61,588 nucleotides of DNA from CAYSYY01 sp964576115 [NCBI: uncultured Gemmatimonadota bacterium] (GTDB lineage Bacteria; Blakebacterota; Blakebacteria; Blakebacterales), in the NCBI GenBank assembly GCA_964576115.1, contig CAZNUA010000012.1:1-61588 (forward strand), given 5' to 3'. The position numbers were made by a program, and so were the translations under genes. Below are positions 17,241 to 25,382 of the stretch, piece after piece; position 1 is the stretch's first letter, and each line of letters begins with the position of its first letter. Under the pieces are notes generated by a model, which ran no database searches, was not told where the DNA came from, and saw only the letters and a list, made by a program, of their open reading frames with translations.

Positions 17241-17274
17241 AGTATCAGTATAACTGATACTTAGGTTATGTCAA
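17241..17274 (-). promoter_or_regulatory. Promoter with a palindromic operator over the -10 box; predicted leaderless start
   Basis: On the minus strand, TTGACA (17269-17274) and TATACT (17247-17252) are separated by 16 bases. A 21-base palindrome with 9-base arms (AGTATCAGT and its complement, 17241-17261) covers the -10. Only 6 bases separate the -10 from the start codon, so transcription should begin at or next to the ATG. Confidence 0.8.
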
Positions 17275-17339
17275 AAGGCCATTCAGAGCAGATCATTCCG
17301 TCAGTGAATGGTTATTCCTCAGGTTGACATGTAAAACAC

Positions 17340-17367
17340 GGGCCCGCCGGATGGCTCCGGCGGGCCC
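17340..17367 (-). terminator. Rho-independent terminator of the redox/GltS operon
   Basis: A perfect 12-bp stem (GGGCCCGCCGGA and its complement) with a 4-base loop lies 38 bases after the last gene. On the minus strand it is followed by GTGTTTTA, a short T-run. Confidence 0.8.
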
Positions 17368-17404
17368 GGTAATGGTCCTGCTGCGGGTCTGCTGCCCGGT
17401 TCTC

Positions 17405-18985
17405 TCAGCCGAGGATCTCGGCCACTTCTTCGGCGTCGACCTCGGTGATGTAGGGCAGGCCGGTCACATCGGCCGACTCGCGGGTCAGGCAGGCCACATC
17501 GTTGCGCTCGATGTGATCGAGCGTGAACTTGCGCTCCCCGGCCATGATCTGACGCACTCCCTGAGCCAGACGGCTGAAGTAGGTGTACACCCCCATGGCG
17601 CCGGTGGGCAGTTCGGCGAACCGGTCGGCACCCACCAGCTCCTTGAGTTCGGGAGCGGTGATGAAGACCTCTTCCTTCGACTCGCCGAAACGGCCCACGA
17701 AGACCGGCAGCATGCCCTCGTCCATGTGCCGACCGAGGGTCTTGCCCACCATGGCCGCGGCCAGCGGCGAACGCGCCATCGCGATCAGCTTGGTGTAGGG
17801 AGCGCCCAGGGCCAGGCCCTTGAAGATATTGTCCTCGAAGGTGAATCCACCGGCGAAGGCGATGTTGGGAACGAACTCGCCCTTGTCATCGAGGTGCTTG
17901 CACATCTGCCAGGTCAGGCTGTGCAGCTCGACCACCGGCACGCCCCACTCGTTCATCATCCGCCAGGGGCTCATACCGGTGCCGCCGCCGGCTCCGTCGA
18001 CCGTGAGCAGGTCGAGCTTGGCCAGCGAGGCGAACTTCACGGCCCGGGCCAGGTCGGCCGGACGGTAGGCGCCGGTCTTCAGGGTGACCTGCCTGGCGCC
18101 GGCGGCCCGCAGCTGCTCGACCCGCTCCATGAAGCTCTCGAGGCTGACCATGCCGACCCGGCTGTGGCGCTCGAACTCGTGGAACACACCGGCCTTGAAC
18201 GACTCGATGACACCCGGGTCGGTCGGGTTGGGCAGCACCACGTAACCGCGGCTGTAGAGTTCCTGGGCCTTCTCGAGGTTGGTGATCTTGACCTCGCCGC
18301 CGATGTCCTTGGCGCCCTGACCCCACTTCATTTCGACCGTCTCCACGCCCAGCTTCTCGATGGCGTACTCCTGCACGCCCAGGCGGGTGTCCTCGACGTT
18401 GGATTGCAGCACAACCGTGCCCTTGCCGTCGATCTGCCAGTTGCGGTAGGGCGTGATCCGGCTCTCCAGTCCCGGCGATTCGACCACCCGGCCGTTCTTG
18501 ATGGTGGCGCTCATGTCCATTCCGACCACGTTCTCGCCGATGGTGAGCGGCACTCCCCACAGGGCGCAACCGATGGACAGACCTTCCCAGTTCTGGGCGG
18601 CGACGTTGGTCGACCCCATACCGGCCACGACGAAGGGCAGGCCGGCGGTGAATGTGTTCTCGGCGCCGATCTCGCGCTCGAGCACCACGTTCGGAAAAAT
18701 GGCCTTGTCGCTGTCGGCTTCGATACCGTGCGCTCCGACGGCCGTACCCAGAATGGTCAGATGACCGTAGTCGATCGGGTACTCCTTCTCCGAGGCGGCG
18801 GTAATGATCCCGAAGGGCTGGGGATAGATCATTTCGGCCCCGCGGTAGGCCGACTTGCCGATCTCACACATTCCGATGCAACCGTCAACACAGGTGGCGC
18901 ACATCCCCGAAATAGTGGTGACGGCGTCCTCGGTGCGGTTCTTCGAAAGGGTGGCCGCGCTGGCGTTGATCTTGGTGTAAGACAT
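17405..18985 (-). CDS. Stand-alone glutamate synthase-like FMN protein
   Basis: A 526-residue protein matching the FMN-binding (synthase) domain of glutamate synthase: LPFVVAGMGSTNVAAQNWEGL, VEMKWGQGAKDIGGEV, LLTVDGAGGGTGMSPW and KLIAMARSPLAAAMVGKTLG are recognisable substrate and flavin segments. It has no N-terminal glutaminase domain. The C-terminal CX5CX4C motif that binds the 3Fe-4S cluster in classical GltB is not seen; instead there is CX2CX3CX3C at residues 29, 32, 36 and 40. AGGAGGAG lies at ideal distance from ATG 18985. It is last in an operon with NuoE-, NuoF- and HoxU-like proteins, which presumably feed it electrons. Whether it makes glutamate is uncertain. Confidence 0.8.
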   Translation of the reverse strand: MSYTKINASAATLSKNRTEDAVTTISGMCATCVDGCIGMCEIGKSAYRGAEMIYPQPFGIITAASEKEYPIDYGHLTILGTAVGAHGIEADSDKAIFPNVVLEREIGAENTFTAGLPFVVAGMGSTNVAAQNWEGLSIGCALWGVPLTIGENVVGMDMSATIKNGRVVESPGLESRITPYRNWQIDGKGTVVLQSNVEDTRLGVQEYAIEKLGVETVEMKWGQGAKDIGGEVKITNLEKAQELYSRGYVVLPNPTDPGVIESFKAGVFHEFERHSRVGMVSLESFMERVEQLRAAGARQVTLKTGAYRPADLARAVKFASLAKLDLLTVDGAGGGTGMSPWRMMNEWGVPVVELHSLTWQMCKHLDDKGEFVPNIAFAGGFTFEDNIFKGLALGAPYTKLIAMARSPLAAAMVGKTLGRHMDEGMLPVFVGRFGESKEEVFITAPELKELVGADRFAELPTGAMGVYTYFSRLAQGVRQIMAGERKFTLDHIERNDVACLTRESADVTGLPYITEVDAEEVAEILG

Positions 18986-19034
18986 TGTGACTCCTCCTGA
19001 AGCGCCCATGCTCACCGGGCTGCTGATGAAGCTG

Positions 19035-19760
19035 TTACTCTTCTCGACAGATATGCCCGGTTGCGGGCAGGTAGTCCCCTTCGGGACGCACACACGTTCC
19101 ACACTCCGGCGGCATCCAGCACTGTTGATCGTCGTACACCTCGGCGCACGACGGACTGAAGTTCAGACAGCCGCTGCAGATCGTTGTTTCGGCACTCGGT
19201 CCCTGACAGCGCAGCTGGCATGCCGGACAGATGTACATGCACCCGCCGCAGTGGCGGCAGATGTCGGAAAGTTCGTCGAAAGCGGTGGTGATGCGTCGGT
19301 CGGGTCCCCGGCCGACGAAACCGATGGCCCGGGCCATCATCTGCTCCTCACACATCCTCACGCAGAGGCCGCAGAGCAGGCAGTCCTCGTTCTCGCGGCG
19401 GAAGCGCGCGGTGGTGACACCGTGGGCCGAAGCGAGGTCCTGGACGACTTTCGAGGCCGGGGTCGAACAGACCATCAGCTCGAGGATCATCTTGCGGGCC
19501 TTGATGATCCGGGCCGAATGGGTACGGACCTGCATACCCTCCTCGCACGGGTAGGTACACGACGAGACGACCTTGGTCTTGCCCGGAGGGCCGATCTCGA
19601 CGATGCACAGCCGGCAGGCGCCGTAGCTCGAAAGTCCTTCGACCGAACAGAGCGTCGGGATGTTGATCCCGTACAGCTTGGCGGCCTCGAGGATGGTCGT
19701 CCCCTCGTACACCTCGACGGGCAGACCGTTGAGGGTCAGCGAGATCGTCTTCACGCTCAT
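19035..19760 (-). CDS. HoxU/NuoG-N-like iron-sulfur subunit
   Basis: A 241-residue protein. Residues ~1-80 are a 2Fe-2S ferredoxin domain (PTLCSVEGLSSYGACRLCIVE, later SSCTYPC). Residues ~120-190 contain two 4Fe-4S motifs (CLLCGLCVRMC and CRHCGGCMYICP). The C-terminus carries extra cysteine pairs (CSGCLNFSPSC, PPECGTC) that may bind a further cluster or zinc. It is like the electron-wire subunit of soluble NAD-linked hydrogenases or HydA N-terminus, but has no H-cluster domain. ATG 19760 overlaps the preceding stop (ATGA) and has GGGAGGTGG upstream. Confidence 0.85.
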   Translation of the reverse strand: MSVKTISLTLNGLPVEVYEGTTILEAAKLYGINIPTLCSVEGLSSYGACRLCIVEIGPPGKTKVVSSCTYPCEEGMQVRTHSARIIKARKMILELMVCSTPASKVVQDLASAHGVTTARFRRENEDCLLCGLCVRMCEEQMMARAIGFVGRGPDRRITTAFDELSDICRHCGGCMYICPACQLRCQGPSAETTICSGCLNFSPSCAEVYDDQQCWMPPECGTCVRPEGDYLPATGHICREE

Positions 19761-21628
19761 TCTCCACCTCCCGAGACAACGCTGATCGCTCCCTGGGGAC
19801 AGACTTCGAGGCAGGCTCCGCACTTGATGCAGACATCAGGATCGATGACGTGGACGGCGTCCTTCTCACCGCTGATCGCATCGGCGGGACAGACCTTGAA
19901 GCAGGCGTGGCATCCGTCACAGAGCGATTCCTGGATCTGGTAGCGGATGAGAGTGGTGCAGACACCAGCCGGACAGCGGCGTTCGGTGATGTGGGCCTCA
20001 TACTCGTCCCGGAAGTACCGCAGGGTCGAGAGAACGGGATTGGCGGCATTCTGCCCCAGCCCGCACATGCTGGCTTCGTTCACCGTATGCCCCAGCTCCT
20101 CGAGCAGCTCGAGCTGTTCGAGGGTGCCGCGCCCCTCGCAGATGTCGTCGAGGATCTCGCGCATCCGCTGGGTTCCCTTGCGGCAGGAATAACACTTGCC
20201 GCACGATTCCTGTTCGAGGAAACGGGTGAAGTACCGGGCGATATCCACCATGCAGGTGGATTCGTCCATCACGATCATTCCCCCCGAACCCATGATGGTG
20301 CCGGCTTCGGCCAGGGCTTCGAAGTCGATCGGCAGGTCCATGAGTTCGGCGGGCAGGCAGCCGCCGGCGGGGCCGCCGGTCTGGATTCCCTTGAACTCCT
20401 TGCCGTTCGGTATGCCGCCGCCGATGTCGTACACGAGCTGGCGGATGGTCGTTCCCATGGGGACTTCAACCAGGCCGGTGTTCTCGACCTTGCCGACCAG
20501 GGAGAAAATCTTCGTGCCCTTGCTGCCCTCGGAACCTATCGAGGAGAACCACCCGGCCCCCCGGGTGATGATGTGCGGCACGCTGGCCCAGGTTTCGACG
20601 TTGTTGATGACCGTGGGCTTGTTGCGGTAGCCGGACTGGGCGGGGAAGGGGGGGCGCTGTTTCGGCTCGCCCGTGCGTCCTTCCAGGGATGCGATCAGGG
20701 CAGTCTCCTCGCCACAGACGAACGCCCCGGCTCCCATGACGACTTTGAGATCGAAAGCGAAGCCGCTGCCGAGAATACCTTCACCGAGCAGACCGGCTTC
20801 GCGGGCCTGTTCCACCGCCCGGGTGATGTTGCGGACCGCGATCGGGTACTCGTGCCGGACGTAGACGAAGCCCTCTGAAGCACCGATGGCATAGGCGCCG
20901 ATGCACATCCCTTCGATCACCCGGTGCGGATTGCCTTCGAGGATTCCCCGGTCCATGAAAGCCCCCGGGTCGCCCTCGTCGGCGTTGCAGACGATGTACT
21001 TCGGCTCGCCCGGATTCTGGCGGCAGATACTCCATTTGCGTCCGGTCGGGAAACCGGCTCCGCCCCGACCCCTGAGACCGGAGTCGAGGATCTCCTGCAC
21101 GACCGCCTCGGGATCCATGTCGGTGAGCACCCGGGCCAGGGCTTCGTACCCGCCGAGGACGAAAAAATCATCGATCGATTCGGGGTCGATACGCCGATTT
21201 TCCTCGAGCAGCAGGCGGTCCTGATGCTTGTAGAAGGGGATGTCCTTCTCGTAGGGAACGGGCTGGCCGGTATCGGGGTGCGTGTACACGAGGCGGTCGA
21301 TGATTTCGCCGGCCCCGACAGTGCGTTCCAGGATGGTCGGAACATCAGCCGGCTTGACACCCCCGTAACAGATTCCGGCGGGATCGATGGTGACGACCGG
21401 GGCCAGGGCGCAGAAGCCGTGGCAGCCGGTACACCGGAAGGTGACCCGATCCTCCAGCCCCTGCTCCTTGATCTGCGCCCGGAAGGCATCGGCGACTTCG
21501 CCGGCGCCGCTGGCAACACACCCGGGACCGGTGCACACGGTAATGATGTCCCGGGCACTTTCCCTTGCCTGCTCCAGAGAAGTCCGGGCCTGTTTCAGCT
21601 CGTCGGGAGAAGAGATTCTGCCTGTCAT
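19757..21628 (-). CDS. NuoF/HydB/HndC-like NADH-binding flavoprotein subunit
   Basis: A 623-residue protein. The N-terminus (~1-120) is a thioredoxin-like 2Fe-2S domain (VCTGPGC, FRCTGCHGFC). The central part is the 51-kDa-type NADH/FMN module with GRGGAGFPTGRKW, CNADEGDPGAFMDR and GAGAFVCGEETALI. A NuoF-type 4Fe-4S site follows (ESCGKCYSCRKG with a later Cys). The last ~70 residues hold two ferredoxin 4Fe-4S motifs (CDGCHACFKVCP, CIKCGACLEVCP). This layout is that of HydB/HndC in NAD-linked and electron-bifurcating hydrogenases. It overlaps its neighbours on both sides by 4 bases. Confidence 0.92.
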   Translation of the reverse strand: MTGRISSPDELKQARTSLEQARESARDIITVCTGPGCVASGAGEVADAFRAQIKEQGLEDRVTFRCTGCHGFCALAPVVTIDPAGICYGGVKPADVPTILERTVGAGEIIDRLVYTHPDTGQPVPYEKDIPFYKHQDRLLLEENRRIDPESIDDFFVLGGYEALARVLTDMDPEAVVQEILDSGLRGRGGAGFPTGRKWSICRQNPGEPKYIVCNADEGDPGAFMDRGILEGNPHRVIEGMCIGAYAIGASEGFVYVRHEYPIAVRNITRAVEQAREAGLLGEGILGSGFAFDLKVVMGAGAFVCGEETALIASLEGRTGEPKQRPPFPAQSGYRNKPTVINNVETWASVPHIITRGAGWFSSIGSEGSKGTKIFSLVGKVENTGLVEVPMGTTIRQLVYDIGGGIPNGKEFKGIQTGGPAGGCLPAELMDLPIDFEALAEAGTIMGSGGMIVMDESTCMVDIARYFTRFLEQESCGKCYSCRKGTQRMREILDDICEGRGTLEQLELLEELGHTVNEASMCGLGQNAANPVLSTLRYFRDEYEAHITERRCPAGVCTTLIRYQIQESLCDGCHACFKVCPADAISGEKDAVHVIDPDVCIKCGACLEVCPQGAISVVSGGGE

Positions 21629-22161
21629 TGTGTTTCCTCGGCCCGTTCGCGATCGAGACGACGAAGCAGTCGCGGCACCTTACGGGAAGACATGTTGCCG
21701 TGGTACTCGCCATCGATGAGAACAAGAGGTCCCATTGCGCAAGCTCCCACACAGGCGACCGTTTCCAGCTCATATTCCCGGTCGGGGGTGGTCTGTCCGG
21801 CGCAGATGCCCAGCTGCCGCTCGAATTCCTTGAGAACCTGAGGGCCGCCGCGGACATGACAGGCGGTCCCCATACAGATCGTACAGGTGTGCCTGCCGGG
21901 AGGATTCAACTTGAAAGATCGGTAGAACGTTGCGGTTCCGAAAATGTCGATGGGGGGGATGTTCAGGCGCTCGGCGATGTATTTCATGGCGGGTACCGGC
22001 AGGTAACCCAGAATGTCCTGTGTATCCAGAAGAATGGCGATCAGTTCACCGCGGTCATGCCGATGATCCTCGAGGACAGCATCGACCTTGGCTTTCATGT
22101 CCTCGATATCGGCGGCCGGGTTGGATACGGCTGTACGGTCGGTGGAGCTTGCAGATGACAT
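21625..22161 (-). CDS. NuoE/HydC/HndA-like 2Fe-2S subunit
   Basis: A 178-residue thioredoxin-like protein with the 24-kDa-type motif: CMGTACHVRGG and ETVACVGACAMGP supply four cysteines for one 2Fe-2S cluster. The N-terminal helical region ends in IDIFGTATFYRSF, typical of NuoE. It is the first gene of the redox operon. ATG 22161 is chosen over ATG 22170 because GGAAGG sits 9 bases upstream of it; that ribosome-binding site can fold into a hairpin (22171-22190). Confidence 0.92.
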   Translation of the reverse strand: MSSASSTDRTAVSNPAADIEDMKAKVDAVLEDHRHDRGELIAILLDTQDILGYLPVPAMKYIAERLNIPPIDIFGTATFYRSFKLNPPGRHTCTICMGTACHVRGGPQVLKEFERQLGICAGQTTPDREYELETVACVGACAMGPLVLIDGEYHGNMSSRKVPRLLRRLDRERAEETQ

Positions 22162-22613
22162 TCTGTACATCCTTCCCCGGTGAGGAAAGGTCAGCGGTGC
22201 AAAGGGGTGCTTACGGGAAGCACCCCTGCGATACGACGCACAGTAACAATCGGAAGCGCCCGAACAGATGTCAACCATTTCAGGTCCGATTATCTGAAAT
22301 AAGGAAACGGGTGTTTTTCGGGGTCCGAGATATTTTTCAGGATGATGAGACCGGCCTGCTTCAACTGTCCTTCCGACCGGCGTGCCGCTACCTGTTGCCG
22401 GGAGGGCGGAATCCGGAGGAGGAACGACCGGCAGGTGGTGGGCGCAGAGAGCGCGGGGATGCCAAAAGTCCGAACCGGTAGTACCTTATATGTCTGGGAT
22501 TCGTATTGAAGGACGTTCCACTGCACCCGTAGTGTTCCGGTGCAGAGGGATCGGTGGGCTGTGCTGGATGGCCGGGGATCGTGCGGGAAACACCGTGTGG
22601 AGAAGGAGCCGTT
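22162..22613. promoter_or_regulatory. Intergenic region: structured 5' leader of the redox operon and HD-GYP upstream region
   Basis: On the minus strand a -35 TTGACA (22269-22274) with a weak -10 GATTGT (22246-22251) is 17 bases apart. The leader then holds a perfect 10-bp hairpin (22203-22227, arms AGGGGTGCTT/AAGCACCCCT) and a second hairpin (22171-22190) that pairs with the Shine-Dalgarno sequence of the first gene. An inverted repeat ATTTCAG...CTGAAAT at 22277-22300 sits just upstream of the -35. The rest (22301-22613), upstream of the HD-GYP gene, shows no reliable gene or promoter. Confidence 0.45.
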
Positions 22614-23966
22614 ATGCCCGAAGCGGATGGACAGGCAGACCGGACCCGGCCCGACGGGAACGGCTGCGAGGAAACGGAATTCGATGCCCTGAGACGGGAG
22701 GTCGAGCGCTACCGGGCCGTTTTCGATGTGACCCGGGCCCTGGGGGGAACGCTCGATCTCGACCAGCTCCTCAACCTGATCATCGAGAAGATCAGCACCG
22801 TCATGGACGCGGACCGTTCCAGTCTCTTCCTGATCGACTGGGAGACAGAGGAACTGTGGTCGAAAGTCGCCCAGGGAGTCCGGTTCATGGAACTGCGCTT
22901 CCCCATGAGCGCCGGTCTGGCCGGGGCGGTCGCCACCACCGGCGAGCCGCTGAACATTCCCGACGCCTACGAGGACGAGCGCTTCAATCAGGAGTGGGAC
23001 AAGAAGACCGGCTACCGCACCCGTTCGGTTCTCTGTGTGCCGATGACCAACAAGGCGGGGGAGCGGATCGGTGTCATCCAGGTTCTGAACAAGGGGGGCG
23101 ACGGCGTCTTTACCGACGATGACCAGGAGATGCTGTCGGCCCTGGCGGGGATGATCGCGGTGGCGGTGGAGAACTCCCGGCTCTACGAGGATCAGAAACA
23201 GACCTTCATCTCGTTCGTCGAGACTCTCTCAACCGCGATGGATGCCCGTGACCCGATCACGGCTGGTCACTCGACCAGAGTGACCGACTATGCCGTGGCG
23301 ATCGGCGAACAGCTCGGGTATTCCGAAAAGCAGCTCGAGGTTCTGAACGCCGCAGCCCTGATGCACGACATCGGCAAGATCGGGGTACCCGAAGTGGTGC
23401 TCTTCAAGGACGGGCGGCTCGATGATGAAGAGTACAAGATCATCCAGACCCACGCCCTGCACACCCTCAACATCCTCGACAAGATCCATTTTACGCGGGA
23501 TTACGAGAATATCCCCATGATGGCGGCTACCCATCACGAACGGGTCGACGGCACCGGCTATCCCCTGGGATTGCGCGGCGACGATATCCCCGAAGAGGGG
23601 CGGGTCATGGCGGTGGCCGATATCTTCGACGCCATCACCAGCCGTCGTCATTACCGCGACCGGATGAACTTCGGCAAGGTCCTGCGGGTACTCGACGAAG
23701 AAGCCGCCGGCGGACATCTCCAGACCGATTTCCTCACGGCTTTCAAGGCTCTGCCCCTGAGCCGGGTCGTGGCCATCCTCGAGGCGGACAACACCGAGCT
23801 GGTGCCCGAGGAAGACATGAAAACATTCGGTGCGTACACCCTCGGTGAGCTGCAGGAGATCATCGAGAAGGATGAAGAAGAACGGAGTGATGTCGAGTAT
23901 GATCTCCTGGTTCGTTTCGGCTGCTGCTACGAACGAACCGCCCCCGGCCACGAGGAGATGGACTGA
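22614..23966 (+). CDS. GAF-HD-GYP cyclic-di-GMP phosphodiesterase
   Basis: A 450-residue cytosolic signalling protein. A GAF sensor domain spans ~30-190 (MDADRSSLFLIDWE, FPMSAGLAGAVATTGEPLNI, RSVLCVPM). The HD-GYP domain spans ~200-400, with the metal-binding HD in LMHDIGKIG (His251/Asp252) and HHERVDGTGYP at ~306-316, the signature of c-di-GMP hydrolysing enzymes. ATG 22614 follows AGAAGGAGCCGTT. The GAF ligand is not readable. No partner gene is adjacent. Confidence 0.92.
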   Translation: MPEADGQADRTRPDGNGCEETEFDALRREVERYRAVFDVTRALGGTLDLDQLLNLIIEKISTVMDADRSSLFLIDWETEELWSKVAQGVRFMELRFPMSAGLAGAVATTGEPLNIPDAYEDERFNQEWDKKTGYRTRSVLCVPMTNKAGERIGVIQVLNKGGDGVFTDDDQEMLSALAGMIAVAVENSRLYEDQKQTFISFVETLSTAMDARDPITAGHSTRVTDYAVAIGEQLGYSEKQLEVLNAAALMHDIGKIGVPEVVLFKDGRLDDEEYKIIQTHALHTLNILDKIHFTRDYENIPMMAATHHERVDGTGYPLGLRGDDIPEEGRVMAVADIFDAITSRRHYRDRMNFGKVLRVLDEEAAGGHLQTDFLTAFKALPLSRVVAILEADNTELVPEEDMKTFGAYTLGELQEIIEKDEEERSDVEYDLLVRFGCCYERTAPGHEEMD

Positions 23967-24004
23967 AACCCGGTTTGGGGCCGGGTTACGCTCGGGAACG
24001 TGCA

Positions 24005-24553
24005 ATGGGTATTGCCACCAGGAAAGGCGACAGCGGCAGAACCCGCCTGCTTTCGGGTGAAGAGGTCTCCAAGGCCGACCCGCGGGTGGCGGTATACGGC
24101 GATCTCGACGAGGCGGTCTCGGCCCTCGGCTTGGCCCGGACCCTGGTCAGCACACAGCCTCTGCGGGAACGGATCCGGACCCTGCAGGAAGTCTGCTTTG
24201 CAGCCGGGGCCGAACTGGCGGCCCGCCCGCCGGCCCCCGAGCGGCTGCCCGATCGACTCGGTCCCGAGCACCTCGAAGCTCTCGATGAACAGATCGCCGA
24301 ACTCGAAGCCCACATCGTCCTGCCCCCCGTTTTCATCATTCCCGGCGCCACGCCGGGCAGTGCCGCTCTCGACCTGGCGCGGGCGGTGTTGCGCAGGGTC
24401 GAGCGCGGGATCATTGCCCTGCTCGAGAGCGACCCCGGGGCTGTCGACAATCCGGTCATGATTCCCTGGATCAACCGTCTCTCCGACGTTCTTTTTCTCC
24501 TGGCCCGGTTCGAGGAGCAGCAGCAGGGTCTGGAATTCGAGCGCCGGCGGTAA
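24005..24553 (+). CDS. Cob(I)alamin adenosyltransferase, PduO/MMAB type
   Basis: A 182-residue four-helix-bundle enzyme that transfers adenosyl from ATP to cob(I)alamin. The N-terminal ATP loop TRKGDSGRTRLLSGEEVSK, then VYGDLDEAVSALGLAR, the central IPGATPGSAALDLARAVLRRVER and the C-terminal NRLSDVLFLLAR are all diagnostic. The coenzyme B12 made would serve methylmalonyl-CoA mutase or similar enzymes outside the window. The start is ATG 24005; the preceding ribosome-binding site is weak (GGGAACG). Confidence 0.92.
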   Translation: MGIATRKGDSGRTRLLSGEEVSKADPRVAVYGDLDEAVSALGLARTLVSTQPLRERIRTLQEVCFAAGAELAARPPAPERLPDRLGPEHLEALDEQIAELEAHIVLPPVFIIPGATPGSAALDLARAVLRRVERGIIALLESDPGAVDNPVMIPWINRLSDVLFLLARFEEQQQGLEFERRR

Positions 24554-24574
24554 CCCTCTGCTCCGGCAGGACTT

Positions 24575-25279
24575 TCAGAGGGCCGCCTCGGCCGAGGCGG
24601 TGAGTTCGTCGAGGCGCCGGGCCAGTTCGGTCCCGAGCGCTTCGATTTCTTCCGGGGCGGTGCCGGGGGGGACCGGCAGCGACTCGCCGTAGGCCACCAC
24701 CACCCGGGTCAGCGGCCAGGGCAGGATATAGCGGTCCCAGGCCCGCGTGAAAATCCGTGCCCGGCGCACCGCACAGGTGATCGGTACGATCGCACTGCCG
24801 GTTTTCTGGGCGGTGAAGAGAACGCCCGGTTTGACCTCGTGATAAGGTCCCCGCGGACCGTCCACGGCGAAGGCGCAATCCCGCCCTTCCTTCACCGTCC
24901 GGATGATGCCCACCAGCCCCCGCACCGCGCCCCGCGAGGCCGAGCCGCGGATGATGTAATAACCGAGCCCGCCGAGAACGAGACTCTGCAAGGTGCCGTC
25001 GCGGCTCAGACTGGTGAGAATGGCGACGCCGCGCCGACGCCAGGTGTGCACCAGCGGGAACTGGTGACCGTGCCAGAAGGCGAAAGCGACCCGGCCCCCG
25101 GCGGCGCTGCGACGGGCCGCTTCGAGATGCTCGCGCCCGATCTCGCGCACCCGCATCGTGGAGCCCAGAAGGCGGATGAAGACGCGCGCGGCCACGGCTG
25201 TCAGACGCTGCGCGGTCGTGGCCGGGGCCGGCTGGAGCGTTTCGCTCTCCGGATTCGGGTTCGGGGTATCCACAGTCAT
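24575..25279 (-). CDS. DUF374-type lysophospholipid acyltransferase family protein
   Basis: A 234-residue protein of the lysophospholipid acyltransferase superfamily, DUF374 branch. Diagnostic segments are FAFWHGHQFPLVHTW, ILTSLSRDGTLQS, FAVDGPRGPYHEVKPGVLFTAQKTG and IVPITCAVRRA. It likely acylates a lipid A or phospholipid precursor at the inner membrane; the specific acceptor is unknown. It converges on the adenosyltransferase gene with a 21-base gap. Confidence 0.85.
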   Translation of the reverse strand: MTVDTPNPNPESETLQPAPATTAQRLTAVAARVFIRLLGSTMRVREIGREHLEAARRSAAGGRVAFAFWHGHQFPLVHTWRRRGVAILTSLSRDGTLQSLVLGGLGYYIIRGSASRGAVRGLVGIIRTVKEGRDCAFAVDGPRGPYHEVKPGVLFTAQKTGSAIVPITCAVRRARIFTRAWDRYILPWPLTRVVVAYGESLPVPPGTAPEEIEALGTELARRLDELTASAEAAL

Positions 25280-25382
25280 CGTATCCCGCCACAGAGTAAT
25301 CCCCCGCTCGCCCTGATGCCACCGGCAAGGCCCGGTGGACGGGCGTCAGGACGTCGGAGGCCGGAAGTAGGGTAAGGGTGCC

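Noticed and set aside
19757-22161. Respiratory Complex I fragment
   Set aside because: Only NuoE/F/G-like subunits occur, with HydB-type extra ferredoxin domains, and no membrane subunits are nearby.
22290-22526. Minus-strand frame of 78 codons between nuoE-like and HD-GYP genes
   Set aside because: No ribosome-binding site, odd composition and overlap with the redox operon promoter region.
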